This document shows, piece after piece, positions 8,918 to 16,812 of a stretch of 46,929 bases of DNA. This stretch comes from Candidatus Pacearchaeota archaeon (lineage in GTDB: Archaea; Nanobdellota; Nanobdellia; UBA10117; JAFCGI01). The stretch is from positions 1 to 46,929 of the forward strand of contig JAFCGI010000005.1 of NCBI GenBank assembly GCA_017608235.1. Reading direction: 5' to 3'. A program made the position numbers and the translations under genes. Every line of letters starts with the position of its first letter. Position 1 is the stretch's first letter. The notes below the pieces were generated by a model, which was not told where the DNA came from, searched no databases, and worked only from the letters and a program-made list of their open reading frames with translations.

Positions 8918-9266
8918 CTGCAAAAATCTCCCCTAATTTAACATTAAAACTTCCAAGTCTGGTTTGCGCCTTATCTAAAGTTATTTCTTTATCTTTTATT
9001 ATAAGTGGTTTTTCTTTTATTGGTTCTCTAAACCTACAAGAATTATGTTTGTCTATAGGACAGCGATATTCTGGTTCTTTATAATCAAATACCATTCCAC
9101 ATGGTTTTTGATGCTTTGATATTTTTGTAATATCCAAATTATATTTATCTATTATACATATGGTTTCGTACATTATGCTTTGTCCAGCTGCTGGACAAAG
9201 TAGATAGCCTTTATTTATATATGTACTAGCTGGGAGATACTGCAAAAGATTACTTTGTGTTTTCAT
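8883..9266 (-). CDS. Hypothetical cysteine-containing protein
   Basis: Unrecognised 127-residue protein. Five cysteines lie between residues 24 and 77 (LLCPAAG, ETICIID, KPCGMVF, YRCPID, NSCRF), suggesting a zinc or iron-sulfur site. Its last 35 nt overlap the start of hjc in another frame. The start is uncertain because a TATA-like TTTTTAAGC lies only about 10-20 nt before ATG 9266, so an internal ATG near residue 32 is also possible. An AAGGAGGTGT ribosome-site-like sequence at 9302-9311 is too far upstream and leads to no open frame. Confidence 0.6.
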   Translation of the reverse strand: MKTQSNLLQYLPASTYINKGYLLCPAAGQSIMYETICIIDKYNLDITKISKHQKPCGMVFDYKEPEYRCPIDKHNSCRFREPIKEKPLIIKDKEITLDKAQTRLGSFNVKLGEIFADGETEGLECRT

Positions 9267-9357
9267 ATGGCAGGCTTAAAAATAGAATTACTAAGCCAAT
9301 ACACCTCCTTAAATATTATAATTAAAGAACTCTTAATATAAAAAACTTATGTAAATT

Positions 9358-10632
9358 TTAAAAAGAAATCTCAATATCTTGGTTTGTTGACTTTAAGATT
9401 TGTTGTTTTAGCTCTGATATATTGTCTTGGAGCTCAGTTTGATTCTTTTCAAGAGTTCTGTGTTTGTTTTTAAGTTCTCTAGAAATTATGTCCAGCTTAG
9501 ATTCTAATTCATTTAGTTCTTTCTTTAATAGAGATTCTTTATCTTTTATTGGAGCAATCTTTTCATCTAGAAGTTTTTCTTTGGCTTCTAATGCTTTAAT
9601 AATTGCTTGATATTCTTCCCTTAGAGTTTTTAGTCTTTCTTCTGTTAGATTTGTTTTAGATTCTAAAAATTTTGATTTTTGTTTATTATCTAAGTTAATG
9701 TTTCCTAAGTTTATACTTTCTTCTAGGCTTTTTAGAAGAGTTAATATTGTTAAAGAAGAATCTTCAAATATGAATGCTTTATTTGGGGATTTTAAATAGG
9801 AATTTAGAATATCATTATTTTTTGTATCTGATGCATATTTAAATTTTTTAAATAATCTTTTGAATGGGCTAAATAAATTATCTATTTTCTGATCATATAA
9901 TATTTTTTGATCCCTTAGAAAATTAGCCTGTTGTTCTATTTCTTTAATATCTTCAGGAACTAAGGTTTTTAGTTGTTCAAAGATATTATTCTTTTTAAGT
10001 TCATGTTCTTTTATTTTCTGATTTGAAAGCTGGATGAATTCTTGCGCTTCAGAAATATTTTTTCTAATTTCTTGTATAAGATTAAATCTATCTATGATTT
10101 CAGAATATTCCTTAAGAATTGATCCTTTCTTTTTAAAAAGATTACTAAGTTCTTTAAGATTTCTTTTTAGAACTTGGATTTGTTTGTCTAGTTGTTCCAT
10201 AGATTCTCCAAAACACATTATTAGTATACTAGCTTTTTGTGGCGGTAGGTCTAGTTTTAGTAAGATTTTTGCAGTATTATCAATAAATTTCTCTATTTCA
10301 TTATAAGTTAACTCTGGAGAAGATATATCGGATTTGTTTTCTATATCTTTATAGTATTGTTCTCTCAGAGATATTGAAATGTTTAGAAGCTTAGCAGGAT
10401 AGTCTCCATCTGGTTTAAGTTTAGATTGTTTTAGTAATTTGGCTTTGTCCTTTAATATGCTAAATTGAGAAATTAATTCTTGGATCTTTTCTGAGCATTC
10501 TGCCTTGAATTCTTTTATGTTCTGGCTGGCTTTATTGTCTAGAAATTTTGGTAATTCGGAAAAGCTAATACTATATATCTCTGGTTCTGGTTCTTGCGGT
10601 TTCTTTCTTTTGAAGATATCAAAAAAACCCAT
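9358..10632 (-). CDS. Coiled-coil protein, 424 residues
   Basis: Almost entirely charged, heptad-like sequence rich in Lys, Glu, Leu and Gln after a short MGFFDIFKRKK start. Several coiled-coil blocks run from about 140 to 250 and 320 to 420, separated by a less regular part near 255-310. No enzyme motif or transmembrane helix is visible. The basic, aromatic N terminus could bind membrane or nucleic acid. ATG 10632 is preferred to the in-frame GTG at 10641 because an AT-rich TATA-like block (10658-10670) is 26-38 nt upstream. The function is unknown. Confidence 0.75.
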   Translation of the reverse strand: MGFFDIFKRKKPQEPEPEIYSISFSELPKFLDNKASQNIKEFKAECSEKIQELISQFSILKDKAKLLKQSKLKPDGDYPAKLLNISISLREQYYKDIENKSDISSPELTYNEIEKFIDNTAKILLKLDLPPQKASILIMCFGESMEQLDKQIQVLKRNLKELSNLFKKKGSILKEYSEIIDRFNLIQEIRKNISEAQEFIQLSNQKIKEHELKKNNIFEQLKTLVPEDIKEIEQQANFLRDQKILYDQKIDNLFSPFKRLFKKFKYASDTKNNDILNSYLKSPNKAFIFEDSSLTILTLLKSLEESINLGNINLDNKQKSKFLESKTNLTEERLKTLREEYQAIIKALEAKEKLLDEKIAPIKDKESLLKKELNELESKLDIISRELKNKHRTLEKNQTELQDNISELKQQILKSTNQDIEISF

Positions 10633-10680
10633 ATAGATCACTTTTTCTTAGAAGCAATATAAATTTAAAGTTAACTGGTG

Positions 10681-11571
10681 CTAGTTTGTGAAGATTTCTA
10701 TGATATCATTATCTTTTAACTTATGATCTAGACCTACTTGCTGACCCTTAAACTTTGCAGAAGGTCCCCAGATTTTTGCGTATCTAAACTTCTTTACAAA
10801 GTCTTTATGTATTATTTTGGCTGCATATCTTACAGTAGAGTTTATGTCTAAGATTATTGGTTTCTTTGCAATTCCCTTACCTTTTGTTTTTGTGGAAATA
10901 CGAATCTTTCCTAATTTTTTCCAGACTTTATTTAGCAACTCAGGATCTTCAAACATATCTTTTTGAATTATTATGTATGGCATGTAAAATATAAAATTCT
11001 CATAATGTTTTTCTTTAGAGGTCAATTCTATTCCTCCTTTTTTAAGTTCTTGTTTTATAATATTAAGATCTTCTTTATCTTTTATTATGATTAAAATCAT
11101 GTCTGTGTTTTTTATTAAACTTAGAAGTTGCCCAGAATTTTTGCTTTCACTAAATCCTTGATAGATAGCAGGGATTTCTATGCCTTGAAGTTTAATATTT
11201 TCAAATGGAATCATTCTCTGCTCAGGGTTTTTAGTAGTGAATTCATATTCTCCTATTGGAACTGACTTTCCTGAGAGTTTTGAGAGCAGCGTGGACTTTC
11301 CAGAATTTGGAAATCCTATTATTGCAAGAGTGCCTGCTCCTTCTTTTTTAATTGTTAAAGATTTAGTTTTCTTTTGTTGTTTTGCTTTATTAATATTTTG
11401 TTTTAACTGAGATATTTTCTTTTTGATATCATTTCTAAGTTTTTCAGCACCTTTATGCGTTGGTGCTGTTGATAGCATTTTCTTAAGAGCTTCAAACTTC
11501 TCTTTAGGAGTTTTAGCTTCATGAAACTTCTTTTCAGCCTCTATATACTCATAATCAACATTGGTTGGCAT
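10681..11571 (-). CDS. DRG/Obg-type GTPase homologue with TGS domain and degenerate G motifs
   Basis: Resembles developmentally regulated GTP-binding (DRG/Rbg) proteins: a helical N-terminal segment (residues 1-75), a P-loop GFPNSGKST (86-94), switch residues FTTKNPEQRM, and a C-terminal TGS domain ending GLDHKLKDNDIIEIFT. The usual G3 motif DxxG is replaced by EIPAIYQG and the G4 motif NKxD by IIQKD, so base recognition and hydrolysis may be impaired. At 296 residues it is shorter than typical DRG (about 360). DRG proteins act with ribosomes; any such role here is by analogy. Confidence 0.8.
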   Translation of the reverse strand: MPTNVDYEYIEAEKKFHEAKTPKEKFEALKKMLSTAPTHKGAEKLRNDIKKKISQLKQNINKAKQQKKTKSLTIKKEGAGTLAIIGFPNSGKSTLLSKLSGKSVPIGEYEFTTKNPEQRMIPFENIKLQGIEIPAIYQGFSESKNSGQLLSLIKNTDMILIIIKDKEDLNIIKQELKKGGIELTSKEKHYENFIFYMPYIIIQKDMFEDPELLNKVWKKLGKIRISTKTKGKGIAKKPIILDINSTVRYAAKIIHKDFVKKFRYAKIWGPSAKFKGQQVGLDHKLKDNDIIEIFTN

Positions 11572-11591
11572 TCTAATCCTTAGCTGCTGGA

Positions 11592-11616
11592 CATTTAAAA
11601 AGATTTATAAATATTA
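11592..11616. promoter_or_regulatory. Back-to-back TATA boxes of a divergent gene pair
   Basis: Two AT-only elements sit side by side: CATTTAAAAAG (11592-11602, read leftwards, 26 nt from the start at 11571) and TTTATAAATATTA (11604-11616, read rightwards, 26 nt before ATG 11634). Both genes are therefore predicted to be transcribed without a leader. Confidence 0.65.
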
Positions 11617-11633
11617 TATCCTTCAGAAAACAT

Positions 11634-11864
11634 ATGGTAAAAGCATATTTATTAATTATGTCAAAATCTGGAACTGAGAAAGAAATAATTAACGCATTAC
11701 TAAATAAGGTAAACATAAAAGATGCACATATTGTTTATGGTGAATATGATTTAATTGCTAAAATTGAAGTTGATGATGTTTCACAATTAAATGATTTTCT
11801 TTTAGAAGAAATTAGAGTACTAAAGGATGTAGAAAGAACTTCAACATTGATCGTAGCAGAATAA
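11634..11864 (+). CDS. Stand-alone Lrp/AsnC ligand-binding (RAM) domain protein
   Basis: The 76 residues match only the C-terminal effector-binding domain of Lrp/AsnC regulators: a first strand AYLLIMSKSG, a helix, then AHIVYGEYDLIAKIEVDD and a final DVERTSTLIVAE strand. There is no helix-turn-helix, so it cannot bind DNA alone. Such single-domain proteins assemble as rings, may bind amino acids, or may join full-length Lrp proteins. It is a leaderless gene sharing a divergent promoter with the TGS GTPase. Confidence 0.88.
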   Translation: MVKAYLLIMSKSGTEKEIINALLNKVNIKDAHIVYGEYDLIAKIEVDDVSQLNDFLLEEIRVLKDVERTSTLIVAE

Positions 11865-11875
11865 AATCATATAAA

Positions 11876-12262
11876 ATGGCCTATAATTATTTAGAATTAG
11901 TATTGCAATCTATGAATATTTTGCTAGCACTAGTAGTTAGTTTAGGATATTTAATGGGATATGTACTCTATAAATTAACTAAAGAAGAATTAGATCCTTT
12001 TCTTAAAAAATATAAACATTTGCAAATGTTTGCACATAAGTTAGATATTCGAGCAGGAATAGTTGGAGCAATTCTTGGATTTTTTATTAATTATATATTC
12101 TTATGGGATTTAGAAATTATTTTTGGAATATTTTTTGGCTTGTATATAATACAAGGAAGTATATTTTCAAGCATTAATAAGAAGCCTGCAAAAAAGCCAG
12201 CTTTGATTTTCTTTGCTAGTTTTGTTATCTTTTATTTATTAGGATTTCTTATAAGGTTTTAG
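11876..12262 (+). CDS. Predicted membrane protein, four helices
   Basis: A 128-residue hydrophobic protein with about four membrane segments (near 10-30, 58-80, 82-100 and 107-125) and a basic loop KKYKHLQMFAHKLD between the first two. It is unrecognised. The start lies 11 nt after the Lrp-domain stop, so the two are probably co-transcribed. Confidence 0.7.
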   Translation: MAYNYLELVLQSMNILLALVVSLGYLMGYVLYKLTKEELDPFLKKYKHLQMFAHKLDIRAGIVGAILGFFINYIFLWDLEIIFGIFFGLYIIQGSIFSSINKKPAKKPALIFFASFVIFYLLGFLIRF

Positions 12263-12280
12263 ATTTTCAGATTTAAAAAA

Positions 12281-12330
12281 GAAAGGAGGAAGAAATGGAC
12301 TTAAGCTGCGGCTTTCAGCTCAGTTTCTAA
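12281..12330 (+). other. Consensus ribosome-binding site followed by an 11-codon open frame
   Basis: GAAAGGAGGA at 12281-12290 is followed at 12295 by ATG and eleven sense codons (MDLSCGFQLSF) ending in TAA at 12330, antisense to the last codons of TFE. A perfect Shine-Dalgarno with a tiny frame could be a real micropeptide or chance. Nothing larger is open downstream. Confidence 0.25.
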
Positions 12331-12816
12331 TTCTTCTATCTCTGAATTAAGATTATTAATAAAAGAGTTATTACTGATTTCTTTTAATAGATGACCACAT
12401 TCATCACATTTGAAATCAAAATCAAGTGCTTCATTGTATTCTAGCTTCTTGGCACAATTCTTGCACTGAAATGCAAATTTTTGCTCAGATTCAAGTGCTT
12501 TTTTCTTTAAGGCTAGTTCTTTTTTTCTGTATGCTAGATATTTTTCTAGAATTTTATCCTTATCTAATTTCCAGAAGTAAAGATACCACCATTTTCTATC
12601 TTCATCTTTTATCTTAGAATATGTAGCAAACCCTAAATTTCCTAATTTATACAATGATTTTCTAACTGCATTTATCTTAGTACCAATAGCTTCAGCTAGT
12701 TTATTTTCAGAAACATTACCTTCTTCTTCTAGAATATTAACTACTTTGGTTGTTTGTTCATCTACTTCTATTCCAAGGTGCCTTAATATAGATAGCACTG
12801 ACTTTGCGGTCTCCAT
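12301..12816 (-). CDS. tfe: Transcription initiation factor TFE (TFIIE-alpha homologue)
   Basis: Helps TBP/TFB-directed RNA polymerase open promoters. A winged helix covers about residues 10-80 (LAEAIGTKINAVRKSLYKL) and a zinc ribbon follows: CKNC near 118 and CDEC near 139, four cysteines. A short acidic tail ends the protein. I place the start at ATG 12816 (METAKSVL), ten codons inside the longest frame, because a TATA box lies directly beside the outer ATGs and would put the transcript start downstream of them. Confidence 0.92.
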   Translation of the reverse strand: METAKSVLSILRHLGIEVDEQTTKVVNILEEEGNVSENKLAEAIGTKINAVRKSLYKLGNLGFATYSKIKDEDRKWWYLYFWKLDKDKILEKYLAYRKKELALKKKALESEQKFAFQCKNCAKKLEYNEALDFDFKCDECGHLLKEISNNSFINNLNSEIEELETELKAAA

Positions 12817-12845
12817 AGCTGCACTGATATAGAGTGCATACATCA

Positions 12846-12854
12846 TTTATAAGC
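12846..12854 (-). promoter_or_regulatory. TATA box of tfe
   Basis: GCTTATAAA on the minus strand, centred 34 nt before ATG 12816. It touches the more upstream ATG codons at 12846 and 12843, which argues against those being translation starts. Confidence 0.6.
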
Positions 12855-12898
12855 GTTTTGGTTTAAATTTTGAAAAATTCTAAAAAAAGAAAATTATC

Positions 12899-14080
12899 TT
12901 ATATAAATAATTTAGCTATATATGGGCCTATTATGTTTAAAATCAAAAGCACTAAAGTAAAAATTGAGATTGCTTTAAAGATTTTAGCAGCTTTCTTTTT
13001 ATTTTTCATATATTTATTTAGAGTTATGCTAAGCATTCTTCCACCATCTATTGGCCCTAATGGAAGAAGATTAACTGCACCTATACCTATGTTTAGTATG
13101 AATATCCAATTTAAAAGCTTTAACAAATAAATTAAGCTATAGGGTATTGTTTCGCCGAATTTTTCACTAATATGGGATTTTATGCCTATGTTTTGACTAA
13201 ATTTAACTCCCATATATGCAAGAGAATTATTGTTAGGATTTTCTATGGTTTTTATTAATATATCTTGAGACTGCGTTTTAATAAAAATTTCATCTCCAGG
13301 AGTGATATTATCCATGATCGCAGCAAATTCTTCATAAGTTGTGGTAGGTTTTCCATTTATACTATGGATTATATCTCCAGATGCTAAGCCTGCTTTTTCA
13401 GCAGGAAATCCTGGAATTGTATCATCAATATATATTCCTTGATAATCCAGAATATTAGCTGCTGCGGGTGCTACAACTAATGTAGTTAAAAGTAAAACTA
13501 TAGCTGCTGTGCATAAATTTGAAAATGCTCCTGCGCTGAAAATTGATAATTGCGCTTTATGAGAACTATTATTTAGTTGTTTTTCATCTGGTTCTACAAA
13601 CGCTAATGGAAATATAGCAAATAATCCTAATCCTGTAGATCTTATTTTAAGATTATAAGCTCTTGATAGTATTCCATGGGCTCCTTCATGTACTATTATT
13701 ACTACAAACAAGCTAATAAAAAAATATCCTATAGGCACATATATTACTGGGCCTGCTAACTTAAATGGCAGGACAAATGCTACACCAGAAGATACAGCAG
13801 GCTTTAAAAAGATTTGAACAAGATTGTGTATTAGTAATCCTAGAACCGCAACCATTACTATAAAACCTATAGGAACTCCTATTAAGCCCCAAGCTTTCCA
13901 GGCTTTTTTATATTTTTTAGCGAGTCTATCCATAAACTTTATACCTCGCTTTGTTCTATAGATCAAGAATGGAAGTATAAATAAAAATTGAAGACTTATC
14001 TTTTTACGTCTCCGATAGAAAAAGACTGCAAGTAGAGAGTATAGAATGATTGCAAATATCAGATTTATATTAATATTCAT
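12899..14080 (-). CDS. Site-2-protease-type (M50) intramembrane metalloprotease with PDZ domain
   Basis: Integral membrane zinc protease. The catalytic HEGAH (H-E-x-x-H) lies in a hydrophobic helix near residue 130, a PDZ domain near 215-275 contains GFPAEKAGLASGDIIHSING, and the third zinc ligand motif NLLPLGPIDGGRM is near residue 343. The PDZ sits between the two active-site halves as in RseP and archaeal S2P homologues. About six membrane segments are visible. The substrate is unknown; relatives cut membrane-anchored transcription factors or leftover signal peptides. It ends 52 nt before the long tfe frame on the same strand. Confidence 0.9.
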   Translation of the reverse strand: MNININLIFAIILYSLLAVFFYRRRKKISLQFLFILPFLIYRTKRGIKFMDRLAKKYKKAWKAWGLIGVPIGFIVMVAVLGLLIHNLVQIFLKPAVSSGVAFVLPFKLAGPVIYVPIGYFFISLFVVIIVHEGAHGILSRAYNLKIRSTGLGLFAIFPLAFVEPDEKQLNNSSHKAQLSIFSAGAFSNLCTAAIVLLLTTLVVAPAAANILDYQGIYIDDTIPGFPAEKAGLASGDIIHSINGKPTTTYEEFAAIMDNITPGDEIFIKTQSQDILIKTIENPNNNSLAYMGVKFSQNIGIKSHISEKFGETIPYSLIYLLKLLNWIFILNIGIGAVNLLPLGPIDGGRMLSITLNKYMKNKKKAAKIFKAISIFTLVLLILNIIGPYIAKLFI

Positions 14081-14081
14081 T

Positions 14082-14279
14082 CTATGCGTGCTTAAATCTT
14101 GCGGTTAAATCAATTAGTTCTATGTGGCTCAGAAACATTGCTCTGCAGCAATATCTGCTTAATTTTAGATCGTCTAAAACTGTCTTTTTATCTTCGCCAG
14201 AATCTACTCTTTCTTTATACTGTTCCCATAATTGGGCTATTGGTTTTCCGCATGAAAAGCATCTTATTGGAATTATCAT
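14082..14279 (-). CDS. rpoN: DNA-directed RNA polymerase subunit N (Rpb10)
   Basis: The 65-residue zinc-binding assembly subunit of archaeal RNA polymerase. [15 protein letters not shown] gives the C-x2-C half and [18 protein letters not shown] the CC half of the zinc site. The true start is ATG 14279, 40 codons inside a longer open frame, as shown by family alignment and an AAGGAGG ribosome site about 12 nt upstream. Last gene of the uS4-uS11-RpoD-eL18-uL13-uS9 series, the conserved archaeal order. Confidence 0.95.
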   Translation of the reverse strand: MIIPIRCFSCGKPIAQLWEQYKERVDSGEDKKTVLDDLKLSRYCCRAMFLSHIELIDLTARFKHA

Positions 14280-14298
14280 TTCTTGTTTTTTTCCTCCT

Positions 14299-14748
14299 TT
14301 ATCTCTTACTCTTTTGTCTCTTTGCTCTGGCTCTAGAATGTGTACCAGGCTTTTTTTGTTCTTTTCTTCTTGTATCTGCAATAAGTAAAAGACGATCATA
14401 CTCTAAATACTTTTTCTTTAGTTCTTCATCTTCTGTATAAGCTATGATTGCTTTTGCAATAGCTAATCTTGCTGCTTCAGACTGAGAACTCCAGCCACCA
14501 CCCGTTACTGTTATATTAATATTTAATTTATCTGTTATAGCTTGACCAGCGATCATTAGCGGCTCTCTAATTCTTAATCTTGCCAGTTCTGGCTTAACTA
14601 GGTCTAGATTAACTTTATTTACTCTAACAATGCCTTTGCCTTCTTTAATTGTAGCTTTAGCTATGGATGTTTTTCTTTTTCCACTTGCATGTGCTATTTT
14701 TACTTTTGATTTTGCTTTTTCCTTTGTGGTTTTCTTTTTGGCAGGCAT
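14299..14748 (-). CDS. rps9: Small ribosomal subunit protein uS9
   Basis: [19 protein letters not shown] and the [19 protein letters not shown] helix are family hallmarks; the C terminus [13 protein letters not shown] is the tail that reaches the ribosomal P site. A lysine-rich extension of about 17 residues precedes the core. It sits 1 nt from uL13 and 19 nt from rpoN, inside the conserved operon. Confidence 0.96.
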   Translation of the reverse strand: MPAKKKTTKEKAKSKVKIAHASGKRKTSIAKATIKEGKGIVRVNKVNLDLVKPELARLRIREPLMIAGQAITDKLNINITVTGGGWSSQSEAARLAIAKAIIAYTEDEELKKKYLEYDRLLLIADTRRKEQKKPGTHSRARAKRQKSKR

Positions 14749-14749
14749 C

Positions 14750-15166
14750 TTATAACTTAGCTCCTAATAATTTTGAAATTTCTCCCACGTAAATAAATTT
14801 TGCTGTAGTTTTAGAGATTGATGCTCTTTTTATGGTTTCTGATTTAGCATCTTTTAAATTTAGTGGTATTCCTATATAACATTTAATGTTTTTATATGCT
14901 TTCTTACCTCTTTCTTTTTTATATGGAAGCATTCCTCTGATAGCTCTTTTTACTATTCTGTCTGGCATTCTAGGATAGAAAGGTCCATGGAAAGGATCTC
15001 CTTTTTCTCTAATATCTTTAAATCTGGCTAAAACCATTTTTTTCTTACCAGAAATTACTGCTTTTTCAGAGTTTATTATAGATATTTTTTCTCCTTCTAA
15101 TGCTAGTTTTGCAACTTTTGTTGCAAGCCTTCCTAGTATGAGATTTGTAGCATCTATAACTTTCAT
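14750..15166 (-). CDS. rpl13: Large ribosomal subunit protein uL13
   Basis: Starts MKVIDATNLILGRLATKVAK, typical of archaeal/eukaryotic uL13 (L13a), followed by GPFYPRMPDRIVKRAIRGML. 138 residues. It binds 23S rRNA early in large-subunit assembly. It is separated from both eL18 and uS9 by one base, so translation is likely coupled. Confidence 0.96.
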   Translation of the reverse strand: MKVIDATNLILGRLATKVAKLALEGEKISIINSEKAVISGKKKMVLARFKDIREKGDPFHGPFYPRMPDRIVKRAIRGMLPYKKERGKKAYKNIKCYIGIPLNLKDAKSETIKRASISKTTAKFIYVGEISKLLGAKL

Positions 15167-15167
15167 T

Positions 15168-15518
15168 TTAACCTATTATCCTAATCTTTGAACCTTTTGG
15201 ATTTTTTTCCATTAAGTCCCTGATTTGCATAACCTCTGAACCTGTAGTTTTAAGTTTTTTATAAGCAGTATCTGAGAACTGATATGCTGCAATTATAAGC
15301 TTATGATTTAGATTACCAGTAGCTAAAACTTTTCCAGGAACTATGACTTGTTCGTTGTCTTTAGTATATCTGTTTAGTTTTGTGAGGTTAATTGCTCGTC
15401 TGATTCTTGTAGGTTTTTCGAGATCCCTAGCTATTCTTACCCATATTGGAGTTTTTTTCTTTTTCAAATCCTGAATAAGTTTCTTCAGGTGTATGTTTGT
15501 TTTTTTTGTTTTCTTCAT
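15168..15518 (-). CDS. rpl18e: Large ribosomal subunit protein eL18
   Basis: 116 residues with the core WVRIARDLEKPTRIRRAINL and VPGKVLATGNLNHKLIIAAY that define archaeal L18e. The tRNA-Leu gene lies directly upstream (8 nt) on the same strand, so the pre-tRNA and this mRNA probably come from one primary transcript. Confidence 0.95.
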   Translation of the reverse strand: MKKTKKTNIHLKKLIQDLKKKKTPIWVRIARDLEKPTRIRRAINLTKLNRYTKDNEQVIVPGKVLATGNLNHKLIIAAYQFSDTAYKKLKTTGSEVMQIRDLMEKNPKGSKIRIIG

Positions 15519-15525
15519 TTTTGAA

Positions 15526-15609
15526 TGCAGGGAACGAGATTCGAACTCGCGGACCCACTAAGGGACAAGGCCCTCAACCTTGCGCATTTGACCACTCTGC
15601 CATCCCTGC
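15526..15609 (-). tRNA. tRNA-Leu (anticodon GAG)
   Basis: A class II tRNA read on the minus strand: acceptor GCAGGGA pairs with TCCCTGC, the anticodon stem CAAGG/CCTTG encloses loop TTGAGGG with anticodon GAG, a long variable arm follows, and the T loop is TTCGAAT. The discriminator base is A, expected for Leu. No CCA is encoded. It is embedded in the ribosomal protein operon between rpoD and eL18. Confidence 0.93.
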
Positions 15610-15633
15610 ATAAGCATAAGCGATGACAAGAGC

Positions 15634-16410
15634 TTACTTGAGTTTTACTTCTTTGAGTTTTTTTGTTACTAACTCTGTAGCTTTACTTAATATTTCTTTA
15701 GGACTTAATTGTCCCCAGCTCTCTAATATGAAAATATATTTTGATTTATCTCCAGTGATTGCTACTGCATTGTTTGTTCTATCCTGACAGGATTTACATA
15801 GATTACATGCTAAGTTATTTTTGACAACTAATTTCTTATCTTTTAATTCAAAAACATTTCTTGGACAGTGTTTAATACAAATCTGAGAATCTTTCGGCGA
15901 GATTCCTGAAGATATATTTATTTCTGGAACTTCTTGATAGTATGCTAATCCTGCACACCATTTAGCATGGTTTGCTCCTCGTCCTAGAACTGCAACTGCA
16001 TCTAAAGAAATTTCTTGATCTTTTAGTAACTTGATTATAATCATGTCTGGATATATTGGAATTACAGATGGATCACTACTAACTATATCTTTAGCATATA
16101 CATTGCAAGGTCCTACTACATTTAGACTTAGCTTTACTTGACATTTTGCACAGCCTTTTCCCTTACAAGAGCATTCTTCTTGTAGATTATAGGACTTTAG
16201 ATCTGTTTTTAGTGGGATTAATCCTAATCTTAGAGCAAGCATCTCATCATATAGTGCACTTTTATTTTTAAGAAAATATACATCTTCTATTGCCAAAACA
16301 GGTACTTCTGAAACTATTGCCCTTCTTAAACTATTAACAAACTCTGGATTTGTATCTTCAATTAATATTTTTAATATATTATCCTCAGAACTTAATTTTG
16401 ATATTTTCAT
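15634..16410 (-). CDS. rpoD: DNA-directed RNA polymerase subunit D (Rpb3) with ferredoxin-like domain
   Basis: Assembly-platform subunit of RNA polymerase. The alpha-type dimerisation motif NPEFVNSLRRAIVSEVPVLA is at residues 21-40. An inserted domain holds CIKHCPRNVF near 177 and CNLCKSCQD near 203; the C-x2-C-x2-C triplet plus the CP cysteine can make one 4Fe-4S cluster, as in Sulfolobus RpoD. A further cysteine group, CSCKGKGCAKC, lies near residue 79. Length 258. It follows uS11 by 6 nt. Confidence 0.95.
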   Translation of the reverse strand: MKISKLSSEDNILKILIEDTNPEFVNSLRRAIVSEVPVLAIEDVYFLKNKSALYDEMLALRLGLIPLKTDLKSYNLQEECSCKGKGCAKCQVKLSLNVVGPCNVYAKDIVSSDPSVIPIYPDMIIIKLLKDQEISLDAVAVLGRGANHAKWCAGLAYYQEVPEINISSGISPKDSQICIKHCPRNVFELKDKKLVVKNNLACNLCKSCQDRTNNAVAITGDKSKYIFILESWGQLSPKEILSKATELVTKKLKEVKLK

Positions 16411-16416
16411 TTTAAT

Positions 16417-16812
16417 TTATGGCCTTCGGCCTCTTCTTCCCCCTTTCTTTTTACAACCACCATGTGGAATTGGTGTTACATCTTCAATTGATAATATTCT
16501 GATTCCAGATCTTGTTAACGCTCTGATTGCTGGTTGTGCACCAGGTCCTGGATATTTAGCTCCATTATGTCCTCCCTGTGCTCTAATTTTAACAAATAAC
16601 CTTCCTATATTTTTTTCTTTTGCTGCTAGAGCTGCTTTCTTTGCAGCTTTCATTGCTGCAGTAGGACTTGATTCTAATCTGTCAGATCTTTCTACTTGTC
16701 CGCCTGAAGCTAGCGTAATTGTTTCTGCTCCAGTCAGATCTGTAATGTGAATAATGGTATTATTATATGATGCATAAATGTGTGCTATTCCGGTTCTAAT
16801 TTCTTTAGCCAT
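16417..16812 (-). CDS. rps11: Small ribosomal subunit protein uS11
   Basis: 131 residues: [21 protein letters not shown] at the start (first 20 residues diagnostic), the [19 protein letters not shown] segment, and the C terminus [19 protein letters not shown]. It binds the 16S rRNA platform. It overlaps the uS4 end by 8 nt, so the two are translationally coupled. Confidence 0.97.
   Translation of the reverse strand: MAKEIRTGIAHIYASYNNTIIHITDLTGAETITLASGGQVERSDRLESSPTAAMKAAKKAALAAKEKNIGRLFVKIRAQGGHNGAKYPGPGAQPAIRALTRSGIRILSIEDVTPIPHGGCKKKGGRRGRRP

Noticed and set aside
9302-9311. AAGGAGGTGT ribosome-site-like sequence on the minus strand
   Set aside because: The frame following it stops within a few codons and the next gene start is about 35 nt away, too far for a ribosome site.
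12870-13130. 86-residue rightward frame opposite the site-2 protease
   Set aside because: It lies entirely antisense to the conserved C-terminal motif region of the protease.
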